A DNA stretch of 64,000 nt, from assembly GCF_023973825.1 (NCBI RefSeq), contig NC_090120.1, positions 1,203,001-1,267,000 of the forward strand, in the 5' to 3' direction. The notes beneath the pieces are model-generated. The model searched no databases. It saw only the letters and a program-made list of their open reading frames with translations, and was not told where the DNA came from. The DNA comes from Plasmodium brasilianum. Taxonomy: Eukaryota > Apicomplexa > Aconoidasida > Haemosporida > Plasmodiidae. The stretch's first letter is position 1. Each line of letters begins with the position of its first letter. The position numbers and the translations under genes are program-made. Shown piece by piece: positions 42,655 to 52,759 of this stretch.

Positions 42655-44244
42655 CTTAATAGAGTATATAACTAAACTGCCTCGTTAACACATACATTAC
42701 TGATGAGCTTCAAAAAAGGGGGAAGCGAAAAGAAGGGGCAAGTTAAATATCCGATATATCTCACTGCTTCCCCTAAGTATTTCACTACAGTTGCTGCGTA
42801 TTTCACTGCTTTTCCTGTGTGCTCTTCGTTCCTTCGTTATTCCTAATTTTTCTGTTCATTCTGCTTTTTGAAAATATTGCTAAAGTGGTTATTCGTAAAT
42901 GGATCTAATTTTTACTGTACTCTTCTCTTTCCCTTCTGCATTTCACTTCAACCCACACCTATCACTATTTTTCATCTACTTTCCTTATTTCCAAATTTTT
43001 TGTTTTCCATATATTATGCAATTATCTTAACATTTAGCAAAATAAAAAATTTCATGTATAAAATAATATAAAGGGTACATGTTTGGCTAAACGAGGAATT
43101 TTTTTTTTTTTTATTTTACATTTTTTTTTTTTTAATTCACAGCATTAAATTTTAAGGTATTTTATATACAAAGGAAGGATATAAACTTCAGTGCATGAAA
43201 GAATTATATATACATGTATGAGCTGGCACATGCACATATAATATATATATAGGCATGCACGTATGTATGTACGTATGTATATATAATGCTTCCCTTTTTG
43301 AGATTAAAGGCTTGTTTTCCTCACGTTGCTGTTCATGTTAACGTATGATCATACTGAGACTTTGTTGCTTCAATTCATTTTTTGTTAACTGTGCATTTTG
43401 CGGAAAGAGGATAAACTGTGTATAATTTTTTGAAATAAGTATATTTTGATCAAACGTTTAAGAAGGTGTGGTATCATAGCTGAATAGGTTAACATACAGT
43501 GAGAGTTCAACTTAAATTATTTAGACAAAGAATTGAGAAAATGCTAATTAATTATAATAAAAAAAAAAAAAAAAAAAAAGTAAAAAAAAGCATGGTTCAA
43601 ATTGTATCATTTTGGGCGAAAGGTTAAATTGGTCTTATATCCACAACATGGAAAAGAAACAAATTTGTACACACACAAAAAAAAAAAAAGAAGAAAAAAA
43701 AAAAAAAAAATTTCCTTTTTTTCGTTATTTTCTTACTTTTTCATATTACTTGAAGTTTTATTTTCTCCATTTCTTCTTTTTTTTTTTTTTTTTTTTTTTG
43801 TCTGTTTTTCGCCCTTTTTGTACATACACAACTTATCACGCAGATTAATTGTATGAAAATCCATAACAGGGGAATACTGCTTTTTTTTTATTTTCTATTT
43901 GCTATTTTTAAAAAAAAACGGCATTTACCAAACATTTTATCATCTATAACTGCAAAGGGTTGTACATATTTGTGTTTCGATAAACATACGCTGTCCTTTA
44001 AGACCATATAATTCAAAAATAAATATATCAGTAACAGAACGTTTCTTAGAAGAGCGTCCTCCCTTAGGTATTACACCGTGCAATGTTTTTTCCTTTTCTC
44101 ATTTGTCATACGCGTATATGTTTAAATTTAAAATTTAAGATTTTAAAATAAGTGTCAATTATTTGCAGATACTTTAACTAGCTAAAAAAAAAAATATATA
44201 TATATATATATATATGCATACACACTACTATAAATAAAAGCACA
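42655..44244. other. Divergent intergenic region
   Basis: This lies between the CS-domain gene (-) and the small secreted protein (+). Poly-T lies at 43099-43112, 43122-43133 and 43779-43799, and A runs at 43559-43579, 43676-43689 and 43695-43709; (TA)n at 44194-44214 lies just before the start of the next gene. No coding signal. Confidence 0.55.
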
Positions 44245-45253
44245 ATGACCGCCCTCTATTTGCTCTTCTCGTTTTTTCTTTTGGGCTCACTTAATGAGAA
44301 CAAATACCTAAACGCGAAAGTAATACATCGTCCGATTAATGTATACTATAAAGATTATTCTGCACATTTGCCAAATGAGCAGAGAGATAAATTAATGAAA
44401 ATCCTTTTGAATAATGAGTATAATGAAGAAAAGGATGAAGTGGAAAATATTATTGATATAAAAAAAATATATGAAAAAGAAAAAGACCTAGAAAACTTAT
44501 TGAGCAAACAGACAAATTTATCCAAAATAATTAAAGAAGAGTTAAGGGGATACCTTAAAAAAAGTGATACTCAAAAGGAACAAAAAAAAAAATTGAACAA
44601 TGTTAAGAAAATTTTTTTGCATAACGCTTTTTGCTTTCTCTGATTTATATATTTTTATAGACCGAAAAATGTCCGTTAAATATGACCACGAGGAAAAAAA
44701 TGATAATTCTGGCATAGAACAAAACTCGAAAAAAGGAGGGCACGTTTTTGATGTTAACACGCACATAGACGGTAACTAATGAAACCATACATTTTCTTCG
44801 TGTTTACCCGCTGGAACAAGTTTTCCTGTTTCTCATTTTGCGTGGGTGCATATGTTAGCCTGCTTCTCTGTTCACAGATGAGCGTGCATACCCACACACA
44901 TATACATATATATACACATGTATGGTTTATCCCGTGTGAACATGCCCCTTTCATCTTGTTCTACACAGTTTCTATGGACTCCATGAGGGAACCGCTAGTC
45001 GTAATTAAAATACCATCACTAAATTTTTACGATTTAATTGAGGTTAGAGTATATTTAAATAATTTTACCATTATATTGCCATATCCCGTATGTTGTAATG
45101 TAATTGTGTAGGCGTACTTTCATTTACTACTTTCATGTACTTTGTTTACATTTGTTTTTCTTGTACGCATTTTGCTTGTATGTATATTTTTCGTAGATTC
45201 AACATGACGTAGGAAACTTAATAAGTGTTAATAATGAAGAACTATTCTACTAA
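44245..45253 (+). CDS. Small secreted protein of unknown function, about 4 exons
   Basis: I do not recognise this family. Exon 1 begins with a signal peptide (MTALYLLFSFFLLGSLNENK) and continues into a Lys/Glu-rich helical stretch. Exon 2 is 44661..44771 (RKMSVKYDHEEKND...), exon 3 44969..45042 (MDSMREPLVVIKIPSLNFYD), exon 4 45197..45253 (ending NNEELFY). Exons 2-4 join in phase with good borders. The exon 1 donor is unresolved: the strong site after 44601 (AAT|GTTAAG) gives the wrong phase, while a weak site (A|GTGATA, near 44564) fits. An 11-A run (44582-44592) may have lost or gained a base. It likely encodes about 180-200 residues. The signal peptide suggests ER, export or apicoplast location. 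Confidence 0.6.
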
Positions 45254-46459
45254 GACTTAACCCCATTTTATCCACTGATCAAATATGTTAGTATTTGTTA
45301 CTACGCTTTTTCCTTTTTGTATACGCGTTCGTCAGAAGACCTGCCTATGTATACATGGATGTATGTATCTATATAACACTATATATTTTTTTTTAAATAA
45401 AATAAAAAAAAAAAAAAAATGTCCTTGTTCGATTTTTCATGAATTATTTTATCATCTTCCATATTGGGAGCTTCTCTATTTATTTATATATATTTTCATA
45501 TCTTTTTTTTTTTTTTTTTTTTTTGTGTGTGCGTTTGCCTGTGTTTGTCTATGCTTGTCTATGCTTGTCTATGCTTGTCTGTGCTTGTTTTATGTTTCTT
45601 TTGCTAAATTTTCACATATTAACCACGAAACAGTGAGTTTGAAAAAATAAAATATTTAAAACTTATGTATTTTACATTTTTTCGTAAAATGAATATCGCA
45701 GAACGTAATGTACTTTGTTATTCTGATTTTATCTTATGTGGTGTTGGTTTATCTTGTGATAGCTCTTCTCATTTGGTAAAAGCTTGTTATAGAAATTTAG
45801 TGCGCACGTAAATTTTTGAGACTCAAATAGAACAAAAATGTTAACGCTCGTCTATCTGTATTTTTGTATTTTTATTCCTTTATCCTTCTATGCTTTTATT
45901 ATTTTATTATTTTATTTTTTTATTTTTTCATTTTTTCCTTTCATCATTTCTTCATTTTTTCCTTTCATCATTTCTTCATTTTTCCCTTTCATAATTTCTT
46001 CATTTTTCCCTTTCATCATTTCTTCATTTTCCCTTTCATCATTTCTTCATTTTTCCCTTTCATCATTTCTTCATTTTCCCTTTTTTTTCCATTTTTGTTC
46101 TTTTTTATATATTGAATGAAAACAACTTAACATTCTTCATTTGGGGTGGGGGGGTTACTCTGAATTAGGTTTTAAGGGACCAACAAAATAAAACTTGGTA
46201 ACTGTGTGTGTTCGTATTGCTGTATGTATATATTAACAATAACACAGATGTATATTTTGCTTATTCTCCTTAATAAATGAGGGAAAAAAAACAATAGAAA
46301 TGTGTATTTTGTATCCTCTTACTAATGAAAGAAATATCATCTCTTTTTTGTACAAGTCTGTGTATTTATTTTGTACAAATATGTGTACCTATTTTGTACA
46401 AATATGTGTACCTATTTTGTACAAATATGTGTACCTATTTTGTATAAATTTATTGTATG

Positions 46460-46503
<44 letters not shown>

Positions 46504-46900
46504 ATATGTGTGTGTTTTTTTTTTTTTTTTTAACTAGCCATTTTTTGCTATTTCGAAAAAAGAAATTTTCTTCGCATAACATGTTAACAACGGAAATAAT
46601 TTGCATAAAATTTTAGGTAAAAATTTCTTTTCTCAGGAAATATGAAAAAATGCAAATGCGATATATAGATTAAATTAAGGATTTTTTAAAATGTATTAAG
46701 TGTTTTGTGAGCATTTTTAGAGTTCCATTTTGATGCTTACATATACATGTATAAATAGATACATACATATATATGCGTACGTACATGTACCATGTACATA
46801 AACATATATACATATTCATGTATATATATATGCTCATATTTTTTTGCTTCATCCTTTTTTTCCCCCCATTTTTGAACGATGCGCATTGTGCTATATATAT
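45254..46900. other. Intergenic region with 22-23-bp arrays
   Basis: Contains poly-T (45504-45524), tgtctatgct repeats (45540-45585), a tttcatcatttcttcattttt array (45935-46080), a 23-bp array (46373-46445), (TA)n (46467-46506) and poly-T (46517-46530). Open frames are Phe/Ser/Ile-rich artefacts of the arrays. Confidence 0.6.
46373..46445. repeat. Tandem repeat, 23-bp unit (atgtgtacctattttgtacaaat)
   Basis: Just over three copies, directly followed by a TA tract. Confidence 0.88.
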
Positions 46901-49900
46901 ATGATGTTCAACGAAAATAGCGAAAATAATGAGGAAAGTGTGAGCAAAGTTTTTATGTGGATGGAGGGCAACTACTTCCTTGATGTTCCGCACAAAGGAG
47001 AAATGGAAAAAGAAAAAGATGAGGATGTTGAAGATGAGGAAGTTGCAGATGAGGAAGTTGCAGATGAGGATGTTGCGATTGAGGAAGTTGTAGATGAGGA
47101 TGTTGCAGATGAGGATGTTGCAGATGAGGAAGTTGCAGATGAGGATGTTGCGATTGAGGAAGTTGTAGATGAGGATGTTGCAGATGAGGATGTTGCAGAT
47201 GAGGATGTTGCAGATGAGGATGTTGCGATTGAGGAAGTTGTAGATAAGGAAGTTGTAGATAAGGAAGTTGTAGATGAGGAAGTTGTAGATGAAAAAGTTG
47301 AAGGTGAAAAAGTTGAAGGTGAAAAAGTTGAAGGTGAAAAAGTTAACATAGTTGACGTAGCTGCAGATGAAGGTGAAGCCCCAGAAGATGAACACGTGAC
47401 TTTAGTGAAAAGTACAGGGTACTTGTTTGATAACATATACAATGAAAAAAATGCATTTGCAAATATAGTTGAAAATATAATGATTTATTTAAATAATTTG
47501 AAAAAGAAAAACAAATACTACAATTTAATTTTTTCTTACTACCGTTATGCTACAAAATATAACGCTTCAGACGATTACACTTTTTCTAAAAAAATTTTTG
47601 AAAAGGTGAACTCCTTAGATATAATACAATTATGTATCTCTTTTAATTTTACCAATGAAAGTTTATTTGAATCATTGTTGTCTTCGTACAACGAGTTAAA
47701 TTTAATTGAACTCAGTAAGATATACTATATCCTATTTGATCTAACCAATTTTTTAATAGATATATATGATACATTTAAAGAAGAGAATAAAATTAGTACA
47801 CAATTCTTACACAATTTTTTTTTAAATTATAAATTAAATTATATATGTGAGGAAAAAATTAGTAGCATCCATAAATATATAAATGATGATAATAGTAATT
47901 ACATCTCTTTGTTAAATTTATTGTTGAACTATTGTATGAACCTTACAGAAAATATTATGAACTTTTTCATAAGTATCAAAAACGAGGGTGCTAGCTATTT
48001 AAGTGAAATGATCATAGTGAAAAAGGACTTCTACGAAGAGGTACTTAAGTATGGTGGTGCTAACGAGAGGGGAATTCAGTGTGGCGGTGCTGACGAGGCC
48101 TTACTTAAGTGCGGAGGTACTGATCGGGAGGTATTTAAATGCGGGGATGCTGATGAAGTCATACTTAAGTGTGGTGGTACTGAAGAAGTTATACTTAAAG
48201 GAAAAGGTACTTACGAGCCCATACGTAAATGCGGCAGTGTTGACGAGTCCATACGTAGATGCGGCAGTGTTGACGAGCCCGTACGTAAATGCGGCAGTGT
48301 TGACGAATCCATACGTAGATGCGGCAGTGTTGACGAGTCCATACGTAGATGCGAAAGTGTTGACGAGCCCATACGTAGATACGAAAGTGTTGACGAACCC
48401 ATACTCAAATGCAGCCACGTGGATAAAAGACATTGCTATAAGAAAGAAGATCTCATAGAAGAGGAGCATAGTTCATTAATAAGCAGCACTCATTACACGG
48501 ATGAAGGGAAAAAGGAACGGTGCGACGACTTTTTTGAAAATTGCTCTGATATTAAGAAAGAGAGTAGTTACGAATATCACAAAGAGATAAGGGATGATCC
48601 AATAAACCTACTCAATTGTATGTTCATTTGCTCCTGTAAAGAAAATGTTGTTTTACTGAGAGGTGACAGAAATGAGAATGCTCTCATGAACAACGTGAAC
48701 TGTGTGAGCAGCATGAACCACATGAACTGTGCAGGCAAAATAGGACAAAAAAATATATATGCTTATAAAATAAAAACTACAAACATGAATTTAAATATCT
48801 TGAAAAACAGTTTGTGTGTTCTCTTGAAAGCAATGAAAATAACACATTATTTGAACGAGACGATTTATAAAAAAATATTTCTCATTTTTAACGAAATGTT
48901 CACTGGATTGATGAAATGTTTATATAAAAAGAATGACATACTATTTTTAAACTACTTTTTTACAGATATATTAAAAACTACCCATGTGATGATTTTATAT
49001 TATAATGAAAAAATTGAAAAATCGCCAAAGCAAACTATGTTATTTTATAAAAGTTTTAATAAACTTATTGATCAGATATGTAAATACCTACATAATAAGA
49101 ATCTCTTTTTTGAAATATATTCGGACATATGTATAGAGTCCGAACATGCTCATGTTCAAAAATACTTACACAATTATGAGGAAACGTATTATGAGCTATT
49201 TTCCTTGTTTTACGCAATTATTGCAAAGACGAACCGTATTAACAACGAAATTTTCCTATTTTTCTGCTGCGCAGTAGGGGAAGAATCAACAGAAGGGGAA
49301 GAAGCAGCAGAGGGGAAGAAGTACCGACCAGATGGAAAAATTGGAAAGGTGGGTAAAAACCTAATAACACATGCAGAGAATACCAAACTGCACAATTTCG
49401 AGGACGCTCCTCTATATATGAACAGTAGCTTTTTAAACAGCTACAAAGAAAAAATGAAGGGCAAAAATATTAACAAACATATAACAATTTTTATATTCCT
49501 TGAAAAGAAGATAACAAAATTTTTTTTTTTTTTCAAATACATGTTTTGTTTTATATGGGTAAAATTTAGAAAGGGGCTAGAAAAGAACAGATGCAAAGTA
49601 CGGAGAGATTTCCAATTAGTATTAAAAAAAATAAAATATGTCATATTTGACATGTTTGTTAAATACACAAAATTATTGTTAATATATCAAGGATATTCAA
49701 AACAGGGTATTGATATGGGGAGGAGAACGGGCGTGTCTGTCTTTGATCAGTTTCATTTATACATGAAATCCATTGAGCAAGTTGTTCTTTCAATGCTACC
49801 CTATTGCCCTAATGATATAATAACGAAACTGGACATATATATGGCAAATAGGTTAAAGATGGTGATGCAGGATGTGGGAGTGTTTCATGAGTGTAATAAG

Positions 49901-52759
49901 TCTGACGAGTATGACAAATTTGACGAGTTTGTTTCATTCAACAGAATTTTATACTGTCCAGATGGACTCTATGCTGAGGGGAGAGAAGTATTATCGAACG
50001 GTGTACCACTTAATGATACAAATTTGCTAAGACATGCTTCTCATCAAGGGGATACAGAACAAAGGAGCATTGAAGGAGACAAGAGAAGATTTAATGAAGC
50101 AATATATACCTATTTTTACAAAGGGAAAGGAAACTATTATGAAAGTAGCAAAGTAGGTAACTACAAAATGAAAGGGGGGAATTGCGATGAACCGAAGTTC
50201 GAATATATATCCAAGGTTCAATTTCCCAAACATTGTGATATCAAATGTGATCATCGTCATATACAGAGTAGTGGACAAAGGTGGGGCGCCCTTCCATCCC
50301 ACATGATGCTCCTAAACTTTTTGGGCCTTATTTACATAAGCATAATGGAGGAGATAACCAACGATAAATATAAATTTGTTTATTTTAGAAAATGCTTGGT
50401 ACATGTGGAATTTGTAAAGAAGTTGCAATTGGTTCTGGTCAGCAGCGTTTGTAATGTTAGTAGTAAAAAATGGCATAAAGATTGTCATAAAGAGCAATAT
50501 AAAGAGCGATATAAAGAGCAATATAAAGAGCGGTATAAAGAGCAATATAAAGAGCGGTATAAAGAGCAATATAAAGAGCGGTATAAAGAGCAATATAAAG
50601 AGCGGTATAAAGAGCAATATAAAGAGCGGTATAAAGAGCAATATAAAGAGCGGTATAAAGAGCTGCATAAGGAAATACATAAAGAACCGCTTAACAAGGT
50701 TGACGGAACAGAGATAGGAGGAAGTGACGCAGGAATACACGTAGATAAATATTTTTGCTTCCCTTATGAGTTGTTGTCGTTAATTATTATATCTCAACTA
50801 AAATGTTTTATGAACAACACTCTAAACAATTACAAAATATGTACAAGTGCCGTTGAACTACTATTTTATATGAGTTCATCCGTAAACCCTTTTTTTTTTT
50901 ATATTGCAAAAAAATTATGGAAAATTATAGCATTATATATTAACAAAAATGAAGATATTATATCGCTATCAGCTTTAATAAAGATTTTATTTTATTTAAT
51001 TTCCAATAAAAAGAAGGGTTCAGTTATTCAAGGAAACAATCGTTTATTTAAGAACAAAGTTAAGTGTAATAATAATAAGCAGTATTTGTTATATGTATTT
51101 TTAAAAAATCAAATAGTTGTAGATGTGAGTGGTAAAAATTATTTATTCTTTTTTCACACCTTCTTGAAAGGAATACAAGCGGAAGAATTAGTGGCTCTAG
51201 TTATACGAATATTTTTATGTACATTTCATGTTCATTTACAGTATACTTTGAATCTCCTTTTAAAATTTTTAAATGCTTATGAAAAGAAGGTAGAAAAGGA
51301 GGAAAGCAAAAAGAACCAGGTTGATATTAGTGCGCAAGATGATGGAGCTAGAAAAGAAAAAGAAAAAGTAAACATCAAGCAGATGGTTGAGGATGACCTC
51401 TTTTATAGAAGGAACACTCAAAATGATTGCAGCAAAGGAATGCCCGCTCCCCTACAGAGTAGTAACTCAGTTGAGCGAAAAAAGAACGATCGTAATGAAA
51501 ACACCAATGAAGTGGGTAACACTTCTGATGAAGGGAACACCATCGAAGAGGATAATGTAATTTCCCTTTTTGTCTACTTCGACATAATTAAAGCATTCCC
51601 AAAGCTATTTTTTGATTGCAATAATGAAGTAAATTTAAAGAATGAAATCCAAAGTACTTTTCATTTTTTCATTTACGTAAACGAGGAATATAATTTACTT
51701 GAAAAAAGAAGTGAAAAAAATAAATATATAAAACTTCTTAATAAATTAAAAAGAACTAATCAGCAATTTTATTATAATAGCGCAAAAATATACTTCCCTT
51801 TGATAATGTCTTCTTTAATATCGTATTCCCAATTTTTTGTTTTAACTAATATTACTCAGTCATTTCCAAAAATAATAGTTGTACGTTTTTATGAAAATTT
51901 CTTTAGCAATAAGTTCTTGTACACACTTTGTAATAACTCCGCATATGTTCAAATCTTATCTGAATCTCTCTTAGTGTTAATGTATTTAGCAATGACGTGC
52001 AAAAGTTTGGATGAAAGGCAGAAAAACAACAATATGATTCATCCTAGGGGCGGGCTTCCACCGGAAGATGTGCTTCATCCACAGGTTACAGATAACAATA
52101 TTAGAGGAACAGACGAGAATAACAAAACATATCGTGCAAGAACAGGGGAGTATAACGACAATATGGAAAATACTGAAATTGGAAAAAACAGAAACAGTAT
52201 GAACACAGCTGATGTAGACTTAAGTATTTTATCGTGTCTTCTTAAGGTGTATATAATTTTCCTTGAGGAATATCCCTATATGTTTTTGTCATCTATGCTT
52301 ACACTAATTAAAAATAATATTCGTATATTAAAAAATGAAACGAATTTCTTTATATTTTACGAAAAGATTTGTAATGAATTGAAACAGGACGGTAAATATT
52401 CCCCACCTTTTAAACTTTTAATGTTGTCAATTTTGGATTTTTTTTTTTGTAATAATGGGAAGGATTACCTGAACAGTCAGGAAGTAGCAAATGCGCATTT
52501 TTCCCATTTTGCAAACTTCGCGTCAAGTAGTAGAGAGAGAGAGGAAAATATAAAATTATCTCAAATGAAAAGAAGTAACTTCTTGAATGTATTTTTTCAG
52601 AACAGTTTCACCTCTCACTCATTATCAAATTTTTATTTAAAAAATCAGCTTTCAAAATTCTTTCAAAAAAATTTAAAAAAATATAGCTTACATGGTCAGG
52701 ACGTTGAAAACCTATCGAATTTACTCCTTGTAGATCTTAATAAGTGGACTAACATTTGA
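46901..52759 (+). CDS. Large conserved-looking protein of unknown function (1952 aa)
   Basis: Single exon. The open frame reaches back to 46844, but the first ATG is at 46901 (MMFNENSENNEE), so I start there. Residues about 40-150 are a very acidic pentapeptide-like repeat (DEDVADEEVA). From about 180 on the protein is rich in helix-forming Leu, Ile, Phe and Asn, with long blocks of 30-40-residue hydrophobic helices and no membrane-like segments, as in HEAT-type or importin/exportin-type solenoids. This resemblance is to general style only; I cannot name a family. Two further repeat inserts are a CGSVDESIRR array (about 440-510) and a KEQYKERY array (about 1200-1255). The last 450 residues look the best ordered. 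Expected location and role are unknown. Confidence 0.8.
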   Translation: MMFNENSENNEESVSKVFMWMEGNYFLDVPHKGEMEKEKDEDVEDEEVADEEVADEDVAIEEVVDEDVADEDVADEEVADEDVAIEEVVDEDVADEDVADEDVADEDVAIEEVVDKEVVDKEVVDEEVVDEKVEGEKVEGEKVEGEKVNIVDVAADEGEAPEDEHVTLVKSTGYLFDNIYNEKNAFANIVENIMIYLNNLKKKNKYYNLIFSYYRYATKYNASDDYTFSKKIFEKVNSLDIIQLCISFNFTNESLFESLLSSYNELNLIELSKIYYILFDLTNFLIDIYDTFKEENKISTQFLHNFFLNYKLNYICEEKISSIHKYINDDNSNYISLLNLLLNYCMNLTENIMNFFISIKNEGASYLSEMIIVKKDFYEEVLKYGGANERGIQCGGADEALLKCGGTDREVFKCGDADEVILKCGGTEEVILKGKGTYEPIRKCGSVDESIRRCGSVDEPVRKCGSVDESIRRCGSVDESIRRCESVDEPIRRYESVDEPILKCSHVDKRHCYKKEDLIEEEHSSLISSTHYTDEGKKERCDDFFENCSDIKKESSYEYHKEIRDDPINLLNCMFICSCKENVVLLRGDRNENALMNNVNCVSSMNHMNCAGKIGQKNIYAYKIKTTNMNLNILKNSLCVLLKAMKITHYLNETIYKKIFLIFNEMFTGLMKCLYKKNDILFLNYFFTDILKTTHVMILYYNEKIEKSPKQTMLFYKSFNKLIDQICKYLHNKNLFFEIYSDICIESEHAHVQKYLHNYEETYYELFSLFYAIIAKTNRINNEIFLFFCCAVGEESTEGEEAAEGKKYRPDGKIGKVGKNLITHAENTKLHNFEDAPLYMNSSFLNSYKEKMKGKNINKHITIFIFLEKKITKFFFFFKYMFCFIWVKFRKGLEKNRCKVRRDFQLVLKKIKYVIFDMFVKYTKLLLIYQGYSKQGIDMGRRTGVSVFDQFHLYMKSIEQVVLSMLPYCPNDIITKLDIYMANRLKMVMQDVGVFHECNKSDEYDKFDEFVSFNRILYCPDGLYAEGREVLSNGVPLNDTNLLRHASHQGDTEQRSIEGDKRRFNEAIYTYFYKGKGNYYESSKVGNYKMKGGNCDEPKFEYISKVQFPKHCDIKCDHRHIQSSGQRWGALPSHMMLLNFLGLIYISIMEEITNDKYKFVYFRKCLVHVEFVKKLQLVLVSSVCNVSSKKWHKDCHKEQYKERYKEQYKERYKEQYKERYKEQYKERYKEQYKERYKEQYKERYKEQYKERYKELHKEIHKEPLNKVDGTEIGGSDAGIHVDKYFCFPYELLSLIIISQLKCFMNNTLNNYKICTSAVELLFYMSSSVNPFFFYIAKKLWKIIALYINKNEDIISLSALIKILFYLISNKKKGSVIQGNNRLFKNKVKCNNNKQYLLYVFLKNQIVVDVSGKNYLFFFHTFLKGIQAEELVALVIRIFLCTFHVHLQYTLNLLLKFLNAYEKKVEKEESKKNQVDISAQDDGARKEKEKVNIKQMVEDDLFYRRNTQNDCSKGMPAPLQSSNSVERKKNDRNENTNEVGNTSDEGNTIEEDNVISLFVYFDIIKAFPKLFFDCNNEVNLKNEIQSTFHFFIYVNEEYNLLEKRSEKNKYIKLLNKLKRTNQQFYYNSAKIYFPLIMSSLISYSQFFVLTNITQSFPKIIVVRFYENFFSNKFLYTLCNNSAYVQILSESLLVLMYLAMTCKSLDERQKNNNMIHPRGGLPPEDVLHPQVTDNNIRGTDENNKTYRARTGEYNDNMENTEIGKNRNSMNTADVDLSILSCLLKVYIIFLEEYPYMFLSSMLTLIKNNIRILKNETNFFIFYEKICNELKQDGKYSPPFKLLMLSILDFFFCNNGKDYLNSQEVANAHFSHFANFASSSREREENIKLSQMKRSNFLNVFFQNSFTSHSLSNFYLKNQLSKFFQKNLKKYSLHGQDVENLSNLLLVDLNKWTNI
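47025..47340 (+). repeat. Acidic coding repeat (DEEVA / DEDVA)
   Basis: 15-bp unit gatgaggatgttgca and variants, about 20 copies, near the N-terminus of the 1952-residue protein. The opposite strand is also open across it, as Ser/Thr-rich frames. Confidence 0.93.
48215..48420 (+). repeat. Coding repeat CGSVDESIRR
   Basis: 30-bp unit (gcggcagtgttgacgagtccatacgtagat), about six good copies plus degenerate ones upstream from about 48040. Confidence 0.92.
50490..50665 (+). repeat. Coding repeat KEQYKERY
   Basis: 24-bp unit aaagagcaatataaagagcggtat, about seven nearly identical copies; strongly charged, likely a helical insert. Confidence 0.95.

Noticed and set aside
48051..48469. Frames on both strands over the CGSVDESIRR repeat
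   Set aside because: They are shadows of the 30-bp coding repeat in the 1952-residue gene.
50312..50740. Hydrophobic minus-strand frame (FIPLFILL repeats)
   Set aside because: It is the antisense of the KEQYKERY array, though it looks like membrane helices.
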